NCBI GenBank assembly: GCA_964468205.1
Contig: CAYXVG010000032.1
Location: 16,025-80,024, forward strand
DNA from: CAWELS01 sp964468205
Lineage (GTDB): Bacteria; Acidobacteriota; Terriglobia; Bryobacterales; Bryobacteraceae
Direction: 5' to 3'
Length of the DNA: 64,000 nucleotides
The notes under the pieces are model-generated. The model was not told the DNA's origin. It did no database searches and worked only from the letters and a program-made list of their open reading frames with translations. Positions 1 to 8,061 of the stretch are shown here, one piece after another. Every line of letters begins with the position of its first letter. The stretch's first letter is position 1. Position numbers and translations under genes: made by a program.

Positions 1-94
1 CGTTTCGGGGGCGAAAGCGGAAGACGTGCGGCTCGAGTGTGACTTCACGGTTGAAGGAGTAGCGGGTGCGGTGTGCAATTTCGAATCGCATCAT
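1..94 (-). CDS. Transglutaminase-like protein, first 31 codons (runs off left edge)
   Basis: Reading leftward from position 94, an ATG directly follows the Anbu stop codon (TGAATGATG), and a second in-frame ATG sits at 91. The 31 visible codons begin MMRFEIAHRTRYSFNREV and continue with LEPHVFRFRPR. This matches the start of the N-terminal beta domain of bacterial transglutaminase-like proteins (an HxTRYxF/Y pattern followed by an H-x-LRLRPR-like pattern). Such a gene is the expected fourth partner of ATP-grasp, alpha-E and Anbu genes. The catalytic Cys-His-Asp core lies outside the window. The zero-base spacing to Anbu implies translational coupling. The call rests on about 30 residues plus context. 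Confidence 0.72.
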   Translation of the reverse strand, partial: MMRFEIAHRTRYSFNREVTLEPHVFRFRPRN

Positions 95-871
95 TCACAC
101 ACTTCCGCTCGGCTTCTTTCGCGGGCTGGAACCGTTGTTTCTGGTTCCGCTCAACTTGGCGAAGGCGCCATGCACCCAATCGCTTGGCAGATGATCGACG
201 GATTTCCTCACACTGTGCTGCCACCAGTTTGAAAGTTCGCGGAGATCGTCCTGCTCGTACCGGTATTCGACGATCTGGAAGGAGTCCTTGAGGTAGAGTA
301 TTACGTCGATGGGGAAACCGACGTCGGCGGCGCTAAGCCGGGTGGAATCAAAGGCCAGGCAGCCCACCTTAAACGCATACTCCATGGGATCCTCGAAGCG
401 AAGGGCGCGGGCGAGGATGGGCTTTCCGTAGCCGGAGGCGCCGATGATCTGATAAGGGGTGCCGGGCGGGATCTGTACCCAGTTGCCCTCCGGATAGACC
501 AGGTAGATCTTCGGTTGGGGGTCGGCGGCCATCTGCCCGCCCACGAGGGCGTGAAAGTTGAATTTGAAGCCCGCTTCGCGGAGCGATTTCATGTCCTCTT
601 CCGCCACCCGCCGGATCTGTTTGGTGAACAGATTTACGGCCTTGTAGAGCCGGTCGAGCGAGAGTTCGGGCTCCGCCATGGCGTCGTCGAAATAGGCGAT
701 GGTCTTGTCACGCACGCTCCGCAGTCCGGAGGTCATCACGTAGAAGGCATAGCCTTCGCCGTGGTAAACGGAGGTCTTTCGGGCGACGTGGAACTCCTGG
801 CCGGAGATAATTCGGGTGTCGGCGATCCCGATCAGCCCGTCTTCCACTGTGATGCCAAGGCAGAACGTCAT
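95..871 (-). CDS. Anbu-type proteasome-like peptidase
   Basis: This 258-residue protein is a proteasome-fold N-terminal nucleophile hydrolase of the Anbu (ancestral beta subunit) type, presumably cytoplasmic. The start MTFCLGITVEDGLIGIADTR puts the candidate nucleophile Thr at residue 2, exposed after Met removal. Asp18 and Lys32 sit at the spacing of the proteasomal catalytic Asp17/Lys33 pair. Length is normal for Anbu. It begins 21 bp after the alpha-E gene and abuts the transglutaminase start, so it is the third gene of a four-gene operon. Known Anbu proteins form open helical or ring assemblies, and their physiological substrates are unclear. The sequence does not show whether this one is proteolytically active. 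Confidence 0.88.
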   Translation of the reverse strand: MTFCLGITVEDGLIGIADTRIISGQEFHVARKTSVYHGEGYAFYVMTSGLRSVRDKTIAYFDDAMAEPELSLDRLYKAVNLFTKQIRRVAEEDMKSLREAGFKFNFHALVGGQMAADPQPKIYLVYPEGNWVQIPPGTPYQIIGASGYGKPILARALRFEDPMEYAFKVGCLAFDSTRLSAADVGFPIDVILYLKDSFQIVEYRYEQDDLRELSNWWQHSVRKSVDHLPSDWVHGAFAKLSGTRNNGSSPRKKPSGSV

Positions 872-892
872 GGTTGTAGTCCAGGGTGCAAG

Positions 893-1873
893 TCAGGCCA
901 TCATGCCGTCAACCGGCCGCAGCGCGAAGAAGGTTTCGTGGACGGCGTCGCCAACATAGTTCATCTTACGCTGAAGCGAATCGAGGAACTCGTGAAGCCC
1001 AGCGCTGACCACCTCGGAGACCTGAGTGTAGTTGAGCTCCGCCAGTAGAATTCCGAGGCGCTGCTCGGCCCGGTTGACGAAGGTGCCCATTTCCGATCCT
1101 GTGATGGCGTGAAGAGACGACGCGGCCGTCAGGATGCAGTAGTGAACGGCGCGCGGGAACTCGCGGTCGAGGAGGAGAAAGTCGACGATGTTGTCCGGAG
1201 CAATGCGGCCGTACTGCTTGCGGTACATCTCAAAGGCGCTGACGCTCTTCAGCACGGCGGCCCACTGGATGTCGTCGATTGCGCTACCGACGTAGTCGAC
1301 CGATGGCAGCAAGATGAAGTACTTGACGTCGAGGATGCGGCTGGTTTTGTCCGCCCGCTCCAGCATCCGGCCGAGCTTCATGAAGTGCCATCCTTCGTTC
1401 CTGAGCATCGTACCTTCGGCGAGACCCTCGAACAGCCGGCAACCGGAGCGAACCTCGTGGAGAAGGCGATACGGCGAATCGGTGGTCCAACTCCCGGCCG
1501 CGGCGGCATTGACCATGAGGTAGAGCTTGTTGAGCTGTTCCCACATCTCCGAGGAGAGAACCTCGCGGATGGTGCGGGCGTTCTCTCTCGCGGCGCGAAG
1601 GCAAGAGATAATCGAATTCGGGTTTTCGTGATCGAACGTAAGAAACTGGATCACCGTGTTCTTGTCGGCGACGCCATAGCGCTCTTTGAAGGCGTCCGCA
1701 TCCCCGCTCACGGCGATCTGGGGCAGCCACTGTTCACCGATGCCGGCCGGTAGGTCAAGCGTCATGTGCAGGTTCACATCGATGAAGCGGGCGATGTTCT
1801 CCACTCGCTCGATGTAGCGGCTGAGCCAGTACGAGGAATCAGCGGCCCGGCTCAACATCGGTTTGGCTCTCAT
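893..1873 (-). CDS. Alpha-E domain protein of the Anbu operon
   Basis: The 326-residue, helix-rich protein starts MRAKPMLSRAADSSYWLSRY and continues IERVENIARFIDVN, the signature opening of the alpha-E (DUF403) family. The family has no established enzymatic activity and is found almost exclusively beside circularly permuted ATP-grasp and transglutaminase genes. Its start codon overlaps the ATP-grasp stop by 4 bp (ATGA), so the two are translationally coupled. There is no signal peptide or membrane segment, so it is probably cytosolic. Length and both ends look intact. The specific role is unknown; a scaffold or partner for the ATP-grasp ligase is an inference from constant co-occurrence. Confidence 0.88.
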   Translation of the reverse strand: MRAKPMLSRAADSSYWLSRYIERVENIARFIDVNLHMTLDLPAGIGEQWLPQIAVSGDADAFKERYGVADKNTVIQFLTFDHENPNSIISCLRAARENARTIREVLSSEMWEQLNKLYLMVNAAAAGSWTTDSPYRLLHEVRSGCRLFEGLAEGTMLRNEGWHFMKLGRMLERADKTSRILDVKYFILLPSVDYVGSAIDDIQWAAVLKSVSAFEMYRKQYGRIAPDNIVDFLLLDREFPRAVHYCILTAASSLHAITGSEMGTFVNRAEQRLGILLAELNYTQVSEVVSAGLHEFLDSLQRKMNYVGDAVHETFFALRPVDGMMA

Positions 1874-3372
1874 TGCTGGATTTGTCCTCCTGACGAGCCG
1901 TCATCGATCACCCAGGTGGCCTTGCTTCCTCCGCCCTGGGAAGAGTTCACCACCAGTGAGCCCTTGCGCAGGGCGACCCGGGTTAACCCTCCCGGAATGA
2001 CATAGATATCGTCCCGGCCGTGCAGAATAAAGGGACGCAGATCCACATGCCGCCCTTCGAAGTGATCGCCGACTATCGTCGGGACCCGCGAGAGGTTCAG
2101 AGTGGGCTGCGCAATGTAGTTCCTGGGATTCGCCTGGATGCGCCCCCGGAACTCTTCCCGTTCGGCAGCCGCGGCATGGGGGCCCACCAGCATTCCGTAG
2201 CCGCCGGATTCGTTTGCGGCCTTCACGACAAGCTTGTCCAGATTATCGAGCACATGAGCCCGGTCGTGGTCGCGCCAGCACAAGTAGGTAGGCACATTGG
2301 GGATAACAGGTTCCTCTCCAAGATAGTATTTCACTATCGCGGGAACGTAGGCGTAAACCACCTTGTCGTCCGCGACGCCAGTGCCGGGAGCATTGGCCAG
2401 GGTAACGTTTCCGGCGCGATAGGCGTCCATCAGGCCTGGCACGCCGATCAGAGAATCGGCGCGGAACGCCTTGGGATCGAGGAAATCGTCGTCAATCCGC
2501 CGGTACACCACGTCAATGCGCTCGAAGCCCTTGGTGGTCCGCATCATGAGGCGGCGGTCGATTACGGCCAAGTCCCGCCCTTCCACCAGTTGGCAGCCCA
2601 TTTGTTGTGCCAGGAAGCTGTGCTCAAAATAGGCGGAGTTGTAGATTCCAGGCGTGAGTACCGCGACCTGTAGTTCTGCTGCGTGAGGCGGGGCCACGGA
2701 CTCGAGCATGTCCAACAGCCGGCTCGGGTAGTCGTCCACCGGACGAACTCGCAACTCCTCAAAAAGCTGGGGGAAGGTCTGCTTCATGACAGCGCGATTC
2801 TGGAGTACGTAGGAGACTCCCGAAGGAACCCGCAGATTATCCTCCAACACATAAACCTGCCCATCGCCGTCGCGCACCAGGTCCGTTCCGGTGATGTGGC
2901 ACCAGATGCCGTGCGGGGGATTCAGGCCATTGCACTCGGGTCTCAAGCTTTGTGCTGACTCAATCACCTCGGCCGGCACCACGCGGTCCGCCACGATCTT
3001 ACGATCATGGTAGATGTCGTCTATGAACAGATTCAGTGCCCGGATCCGCTGCTGTAGGCCCCGCTCGAGTGTCCGCCACTCCGAACCGGCAATGACGCGG
3101 GGCACGAGATCAAAAGGGAAAATCCGTTCGGTGCCCTCGCTGTCTCCGTAGACGTTGAAGGTGATCCCGAGTTGGAGGAGCAGACGCTCGGCGGACTGCT
3201 GGCGCCGCGTTAGCTCGCCGTTGGAGAGAGAGTTGACGAAGTCGACCAATGGTCTTGCGTGGGGGCGCGGCACTCCCCCTTCCTCGAACATCTCGTCGAA
3301 GAATCCGCCAGTGTCATAGTTTTCGAACCGCACGTCGATCAGCCGCTCCTCTCCGAAGCTTGGCGAGGCCAC
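1870..3372 (-). CDS. Circularly permuted ATP-grasp protein
   Basis: This 500-residue protein is of the circularly permuted ATP-grasp type 2 family. Recognisable segments are GIWCHITGTDLVRDGDGQ and EDNLRVPSGVSYVLQNR near residues 150-190, and the glycine-rich NESGGYGM loop near 390 followed by RNYIAQP. ATP-grasp enzymes activate a carboxylate with ATP to form amide or thioester bonds. Together with the transglutaminase and Anbu genes this suggests synthesis and turnover of a peptide tag or peptide-like compound, but no substrate is established. It is the first gene of the operon, and its promoter must lie in the 3373-3900 interval. A pocket-lining role for alpha-E is conjecture. Confidence 0.87.
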   Translation of the reverse strand: MASPSFGEERLIDVRFENYDTGGFFDEMFEEGGVPRPHARPLVDFVNSLSNGELTRRQQSAERLLLQLGITFNVYGDSEGTERIFPFDLVPRVIAGSEWRTLERGLQQRIRALNLFIDDIYHDRKIVADRVVPAEVIESAQSLRPECNGLNPPHGIWCHITGTDLVRDGDGQVYVLEDNLRVPSGVSYVLQNRAVMKQTFPQLFEELRVRPVDDYPSRLLDMLESVAPPHAAELQVAVLTPGIYNSAYFEHSFLAQQMGCQLVEGRDLAVIDRRLMMRTTKGFERIDVVYRRIDDDFLDPKAFRADSLIGVPGLMDAYRAGNVTLANAPGTGVADDKVVYAYVPAIVKYYLGEEPVIPNVPTYLCWRDHDRAHVLDNLDKLVVKAANESGGYGMLVGPHAAAAEREEFRGRIQANPRNYIAQPTLNLSRVPTIVGDHFEGRHVDLRPFILHGRDDIYVIPGGLTRVALRKGSLVVNSSQGGGSKATWVIDDGSSGGQIQQ

Positions 3373-3742
3373 AGCCCGTGAACCGGCCGGGCCTGGGCCA
3401 GCGTTTACCGACTATTCTCCGTCATTGGCGGCGATTCGGGAAACAAAAAGTATTTATGAGGCGCATAACGAAATGCCCGCTGTTGAGCGCGGACGGGCCG
3501 CTCGGAGTTGCTGGCGCGTGGCTGGATTCTCCTTCGTCAAGTCACCACATTGCGCGCCCCGGACGAAAAGACTTGAGTTGCGCTCCCGGCTCGCGGCGAC
3601 GGACACCGAGGATGCCCGCAAGACCTTAGGGCGTTTCCGCATGCGAGAATACCCTATTGGGGGGATAGCCAAGCGGAACTGCGACGCGGATAATAGGACA
3701 AAGGATTCGCGAAAAACCTTTTAACCCCTAGACCCCTGAAAT
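3373..3742. other. Gene-free interval between divergent units; possible small RNA on plus strand
   Basis: No convincing protein gene was found here. It must carry the leftward promoter of the Anbu operon. A strong plus-strand terminator follows at 3743, although the only plus-strand template upstream is this stretch. A TTG-initiated open frame (3425-3724, 99 codons) ends 18 bp before the terminator, but its protein resembles nothing I recognise. The segment around 3625-3690 can fold locally (ATACCCTATTGGGGGGATAG includes CTAT/ATAG pairing). A small RNA is therefore possible, but it matches no RNA family I can identify by eye. Confidence 0.3.
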
Positions 3743-3781
3743 CACCCGGCGCACCCCCAAAGCGCCGGGTGTTCTTTTTTT
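3743..3781 (+). terminator. Strong intrinsic terminator
   Basis: A perfect 10-bp stem (CACCCGGCGC at 3743-3752 paired with GCGCCGGGTG at 3762-3771) with a 9-nt loop is followed by TTCTTTTTTT. The T-tract lies on the plus strand, so it ends rightward transcription. No recognised gene lies upstream on that strand before the divergent operon start, so it either ends a small RNA or acts as an attenuator in the leader of the oxidoreductase gene 139 bp downstream. Confidence 0.85.
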
Positions 3782-3881
3782 GAGGCGAGTAAACAGTCTA
3801 AGGAGTTTGTCCTGGGTCTCGACAAGACTTCACTCATTGCGTGGATTCGTGTGCGCCGCTTTCGGCAACCGATTAGCGATA

Positions 3882-3904
3882 TGCTATTGGTTGCATTAAT
3901 AGCA
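3882..3904 (+). promoter_or_regulatory. Inverted repeat just upstream of the ribosome binding site
   Basis: TGCTATT (3882-3888) and AATAGCA (3898-3904) form a perfect 7-bp inverted repeat with a 9-bp spacer, immediately before the GAGAGG Shine-Dalgarno of the oxidoreductase gene. It could be a repressor operator or an RNA hairpin controlling initiation. The sequence alone does not decide. Confidence 0.4.
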
Positions 3905-3919
3905 GAGAGGCAAGAACGA

Positions 3920-5236
3920 ATGAATAGTGTGAACCGCAGAAATTTCTTGAAGGGCCTCACCGCGTCCAGCGCCGTGGTGGCCGGCGCTCCGGCCGTGATG
4001 GCGCAACGGAATCCGGGTGAGACCATCGGAGTGGCCGTGATTGGAGTGGGCACCAGGGGCTTCTACTTGATGCAGAAGTTCGAGGAGATCGAGGGGGTGG
4101 AACTGCGCACTGTCTGCGATCTCTACGAAGGCAACTTCACGCGCGCCCGCGAGCACGCGAAGAATGACCGGCTGAAGACGACGAAAGTTTGGGAAGACGT
4201 CGTTCGGGATCCGGACATCGACGCCGTGGTGATCGCGACGCCGGATTTCTGGCACGCTCCGATGACCATCGCCGCCGCCGAGAATAAAAAGGACGTATAC
4301 GTCGAGAAGGGGCTTTGCGTCACGCTCGACCAAGCCAAGGCGATGCGCAAGGCCGTCCTCGAAAACCGCATCGTTCTCCAGCTTGGGCACAACTACAATT
4401 CGGCGCCGACTTTTCACAAGGCGCGTGAGATCTTCCGCTCCGGCCAGCTCGGCAAGGTGACCAGCATCCGGCTATTCATCGACCGCACACGAGCCTGGCC
4501 CGAGTGGCAGTTCTACCAGTACTACGACGTGATCGAGATGCCCGAGGATGCCGGGCCTGACACGATCGAGTGGGACCGCTTCATTCGAGCGGCTCCGACC
4601 AACCGGGATTTCAACGCGGAGCGCTTCTTTCTGTGGCGCAAGTGGTGGGAATACGGCACCGGCATCGCCGGCGATCTGATGTCCCATCTCTGGGACTCGG
4701 CCAACATGGTGACCGGTATGGGCATCCCCGAAACTGCTGTCACTCAGGGAGGTGTCTACTTCTGGAAGGACGGCCGGGACGTCCCGGATAACTGGAACGT
4801 GCTGTTCGACTATCCCAAGCAGGAGCGCGTGGTCAGCTTCAACTGCACCTTCTCGAACACTCACTACGGCGAGGTGGAACAGTTCCTCGGCCGGGAACTC
4901 ACGATGGAGGTTTCGCCTCGATTCTGCCGTACCTTCGCTGCCGAATGGAAGCCGGATTTCAAGGAACACCGGGCCAAGGCGAATGAGATGGCCAAACAGC
5001 TAGGCATCAATCCGGTGGACTTTCCCGTGCCGCCGATCTACTCGTTCGACCCCAGCGAAATGGAGATCTCATCGCACTGGCAGAATTTCATCGACTGCGT
5101 GCGCAGCCGCGCCGTTCCCCGCTGCGATATCTACAGGGGCTTCGAGGAAGCGGCCACGATGTTCATGTCGATTGAAGCCTACAAGCGAAACACGAAAGTT
5201 CGCTGGGATCCCGAAACCGAGGAGATCCTCTCGTAG
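3920..5236 (+). CDS. Tat-exported Gfo/Idh/MocA family oxidoreductase
   Basis: This is an NAD(P)-dependent dehydrogenase-like protein of about 438 residues. The start is set at the ATG 9 nt after GAGAGG, giving a twin-arginine leader (NRRNFLKGLTASSAVVAGAP) that predicts periplasmic export with a bound cofactor. The Rossmann motif is GVAVIGVGTRG, and the family motif normally read EKP appears as VEKGLC, so the Pro is Gly. Later family signatures are GHNYNSAPTFHKAREIF and GDLMSHLWDSAN. Family members oxidise sugar hydroxyls, often at C3, but the substrate here is unknown. The gene stands alone on the plus strand, preceded by a terminator and an inverted repeat that suggest it is regulated on its own. 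Confidence 0.87.
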   Translation: MNSVNRRNFLKGLTASSAVVAGAPAVMAQRNPGETIGVAVIGVGTRGFYLMQKFEEIEGVELRTVCDLYEGNFTRAREHAKNDRLKTTKVWEDVVRDPDIDAVVIATPDFWHAPMTIAAAENKKDVYVEKGLCVTLDQAKAMRKAVLENRIVLQLGHNYNSAPTFHKAREIFRSGQLGKVTSIRLFIDRTRAWPEWQFYQYYDVIEMPEDAGPDTIEWDRFIRAAPTNRDFNAERFFLWRKWWEYGTGIAGDLMSHLWDSANMVTGMGIPETAVTQGGVYFWKDGRDVPDNWNVLFDYPKQERVVSFNCTFSNTHYGEVEQFLGRELTMEVSPRFCRTFAAEWKPDFKEHRAKANEMAKQLGINPVDFPVPPIYSFDPSEMEISSHWQNFIDCVRSRAVPRCDIYRGFEEAATMFMSIEAYKRNTKVRWDPETEEILS

Positions 5237-5313
5237 CGATCCGGCGCCGCTTCTTCCCGAAGGCGGTGAGGCAAGGATCGGGTAAGTTTCCGTCCGCCGG
5301 GCTGGCAGTCGCG

Positions 5314-5342
5314 CCGGCGGCCTGAAAACGCCCGGCCGCCGG
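5314..5342. terminator. GC-rich inverted repeat between convergent genes
   Basis: CCGGCGGCC (5314-5322) and GGCCGCCGG (5334-5342) form a perfect 9-bp inverted repeat with an 11-nt loop between the convergent oxidoreductase and osmC genes. There is no T-tract on either strand, so it is at best a factor-assisted or bidirectional transcription barrier. Confidence 0.35.
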
Positions 5343-5369
5343 AATGCCTCTAAGCGAAACACCCGGGTG

Positions 5370-5795
5370 CTACTTCTCGAGTTTCGCCTCGAGTGTGATC
5401 TCGGCCTGGAAGAGTTTCGATACCGGACATCCATCCTTTGCCTTCTTGGCGGCGGTTTGAAACTTCTCCTCGGAAGCATCGGGGATTTTGGCCGTCAGCG
5501 CGAGATGGCTCTTGGTGATAGCGAAGCCGTCGTCGCGTTTCTCCAAGGTGATCGTGCATGTGGTCGCCAAGCTCTCCGGTTCCAGCCCCTCCTCGCCGAG
5601 AATGAGCGAGAGGGCCATCGAGAAGCAGCCAGCGTGGGCGGCGGCCAGAAGCTCCTCCGGGTTCGTGCCCGGCGCATCCTCGAATCTGGTTTTGAAGGAA
5701 TACGGTGCGTTGGAGAAGAGGCCGCTCGAGGCGGTGAGCGATCCTTGTCCGGTTTTCAGGAAGCCACGCCACTTGGCGCTGGCGGAACTGGTCAT
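5370..5795 (-). CDS. osmC: OsmC-type organic hydroperoxide reductase
   Basis: The 141-residue protein aligns along its whole length with E. coli-type OsmC (TRFEDAPGTNPEELLAAAHA, then CFSMALSLILGE, FAITKSHLAL, GCPVSKLFQAEITL). The two redox cysteines are Cys57 and Cys123. OsmC enzymes reduce organic peroxides in the cytoplasm using a Cys pair. The gene is monocistronic on the minus strand and convergent with the oxidoreductase gene. AGGAGAG in the upstream strand serves as ribosome binding site. The OsmC-specific NPEELL and GFAITK segments separate it from the sister group Ohr. Confidence 0.93.
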   Translation of the reverse strand: MTSSASAKWRGFLKTGQGSLTASSGLFSNAPYSFKTRFEDAPGTNPEELLAAAHAGCFSMALSLILGEEGLEPESLATTCTITLEKRDDGFAITKSHLALTAKIPDASEEKFQTAAKKAKDGCPVSKLFQAEITLEAKLEK

Positions 5796-5961
5796 GTTCG
5801 GTACTCTCCTTTCAGAAGCTGGACCAGCGGCCGGCTGAATCGTTACACAGCGAGAGCGCGGAATTGTTCGCGGAGCCGGTATTTTCGCCGGATTGTCATG
5901 AGGCCCTCTGCTCCCCGGATGGTAAAATCAGCACAGTCACGGCGATCGAGGAGGAGGATAG

Positions 5962-8061
5962 GTGCCGTACATCGGGCAAATCCGGCAAGTGCTTGTCGTC
6001 TGTGCGTGCGTGGCAGGAATGGTCTGCTGCTCACAGCCCGAGGAGACGCTGCCAGACTTCTTTCGCTGGGGGAAGGTCGAGCTGGTCTTCCAGGGTCCGG
6101 CGATGCACGGGATGGGAGACCCCAATCCTTTCAACATCACTTTCGACGTGATGTTCACCGCCCCGGATGGAACGAACCATCTCGTTCCGGGTTTCTATGA
6201 CGGCGACGGTGAAGGGGGCTTGGATGGCAACGTCTGGAAGGCCCGGTATTCGGCCGGCCAGAATGGAGTTTGGCGCTGGCACACGCAGAGTACGGAACCG
6301 TCACTCAACGGACTGAGCGGACAGATTCAAGTAGTGGACCCGCCCCTCGACGCTCCAAACCTCTATCGCCTTGGACGCCTCGAGTACGTGGGGGAGCGCT
6401 ACCTGAAGTTTCGCGAAGGCGGCTACTGGATTAAAGCCGGCGCCGACGAACCGGAGAACCTGCTCGGCGCTGCCTTCGGCCAGGGCGATTGGGAGGCAAA
6501 GAAGCGGCAAATCGACTATCTGGCTTCGACCGGGGTGAACTCCGTGTACATCATGATGATGAACATCGATGGCGACCACCGCGACGTGTGGCCCTGGGTC
6601 GGCGATACCGGGGAGGAGGCCAAACAGAATTCCGCGCGCTATGACGTGGCGAAACTCGAGCACTGGCGCGACCTCTTTGAGCACATCCAGTCGAGCGGGC
6701 TGGTCATCCAGATTGTGCTGGAAGACGACAGCGCCTGGACAGGACACGACTACACGCGCTACTACCGGGAGATGGTTGCCCGCTTCGGCTATCTACCGGC
6801 GATCTATTACAACTTCTGCGAAGAGTACAACGAAGCGCACACGCTTGATGCCGCGATCGACTTCATGAGACTCTTGCGGACGATCGATCCCTACGGCCGG
6901 CCCCGGGCCATCCACAACGTGAATCTGCCCCGGAACGAATTCCTTGACAGCGAGGCTGTCCAAGTTACGAGCATTCAGACAGACCCGAAGAAGCCGGCCA
7001 GTCTGAACCAGTTGGCGGTGGATTGGACCGAGGCCGCGCTGGCGAGAAACCGGCCGCCCCCGGTGGTGAGTTTCGATGAGGCGCGGCCTGCCGGCGACCG
7101 GCGGAGTTGGTGGGCCGTCTACATGGGCGGTGGTATCTGGGAGAGCCTGCTGCCGGTAGAGAACGACTACCGGGAGTTCGACCAGGAATGGGGGGAACTC
7201 GGCGTCGCCAAGCGGTTCATGGAGCCTCTGCCAGTGGACGGCATGATCCCGCTGAACCAAGCTGTCGTGGGCGGCGTGGCCTTCTGCCTCGCGCGGCCGG
7301 GCGAGATCTACGCCCTGTATCTCCCCGCAGGGGGCGAAGCGGAACTGAATCTGGTGGAGGATAACCGTTACCAGGTTCGGTGGTTCGATCCGCGCTTGCA
7401 GAGTGCGATCCGCTGGGTGGACGGTCCGGAGGTCGGCGGCGGCCGGCAGACGCTTGCTCCGCCGGGGGCAGGAGATTGGGCGGCGTTGATCGAACGCGTT
7501 GCCGGAAACGCAGACGGTCCGCCGGTGGCGTTTTCGGCAAAAGTTAACGCGGTCCGCAACGAGCCGGTGCGGGTCCATCTGGCGGCCTGGCAGCCGGACG
7601 ATTCGGCGGAACTGCGCTATGAAGTCCTCACGCAGCCCAGATTTGGCCGGCTGGATGGTGAGCCGCCCGATGTCATCTACACCGCACGGCCCGGCTTCAC
7701 GGGAAAGGACCGTTTCGAGTGGCGGGCGGTCGGCGAAGCGGGCGCCTCTACCGTGGCGTCGGTGACGATTACCTGCAACGCCTCCGGAGACAACCAGCCG
7801 CCGCGCGCTTACGGCCAAACTGTGCAGGCGCCGGCTGGGGAACCCACCACCTTTACGCTCCGATATAGAGACGTTGACGGTCCCGGCCCTTACCGCATAC
7901 GGATCCGGAAGCCGCCAGAGAACGGCCGCATCGAGGGGCTGGACAACGATATCACCTACACGCCGGATGACGGCTTCACCGGCACTGACGCCATCGAGTG
8001 GAGCGTTAGCGACGGCGCCGGGCGCAGCAACCTCGCGCGGGTGAGAATCCTCGTGCGATAG
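5962..8061 (+). CDS. DUF5060 lipoprotein with TIM-barrel-like core and C-terminal cadherin-like repeats
   Basis: The GTG start follows GAGGAGGAGG. Residues 1-24 form a signal ending in CCS, a probable lipoprotein signal. Residues 33-125 match DUF5060 (FRWGKVELVFQGP, FNITFDVMFTAPDG, NGVWRWHTQS), the Ig-like module that precedes apiosidase/GH-like barrels. Residues 145-430 look like the barrel, with YYNFCEEYNEAHT and VVSFDEARPAGDRR as candidate acidic active-site strands. Residues 515-699 hold two cadherin-like domains (DVIYTARPGFTGKDRFEW and DITYTPDDGFTGTDAIEW). It is a likely surface glycan-acting protein. It overlaps the amidohydrolase gene by one base, so the two are coupled. Glycosidase activity is inferred from the family, not shown. 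Confidence 0.75.
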   Translation: MPYIGQIRQVLVVCACVAGMVCCSQPEETLPDFFRWGKVELVFQGPAMHGMGDPNPFNITFDVMFTAPDGTNHLVPGFYDGDGEGGLDGNVWKARYSAGQNGVWRWHTQSTEPSLNGLSGQIQVVDPPLDAPNLYRLGRLEYVGERYLKFREGGYWIKAGADEPENLLGAAFGQGDWEAKKRQIDYLASTGVNSVYIMMMNIDGDHRDVWPWVGDTGEEAKQNSARYDVAKLEHWRDLFEHIQSSGLVIQIVLEDDSAWTGHDYTRYYREMVARFGYLPAIYYNFCEEYNEAHTLDAAIDFMRLLRTIDPYGRPRAIHNVNLPRNEFLDSEAVQVTSIQTDPKKPASLNQLAVDWTEAALARNRPPPVVSFDEARPAGDRRSWWAVYMGGGIWESLLPVENDYREFDQEWGELGVAKRFMEPLPVDGMIPLNQAVVGGVAFCLARPGEIYALYLPAGGEAELNLVEDNRYQVRWFDPRLQSAIRWVDGPEVGGGRQTLAPPGAGDWAALIERVAGNADGPPVAFSAKVNAVRNEPVRVHLAAWQPDDSAELRYEVLTQPRFGRLDGEPPDVIYTARPGFTGKDRFEWRAVGEAGASTVASVTITCNASGDNQPPRAYGQTVQAPAGEPTTFTLRYRDVDGPGPYRIRIRKPPENGRIEGLDNDITYTPDDGFTGTDAIEWSVSDGAGRSNLARVRILVR

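Noticed and set aside
3600..3742. 6S, SRP or RNase P RNA upstream of the terminator
   Set aside because: I compared the segment mentally with the conserved cores of these RNAs and found no convincing match, so only an unnamed RNA candidate is reported.
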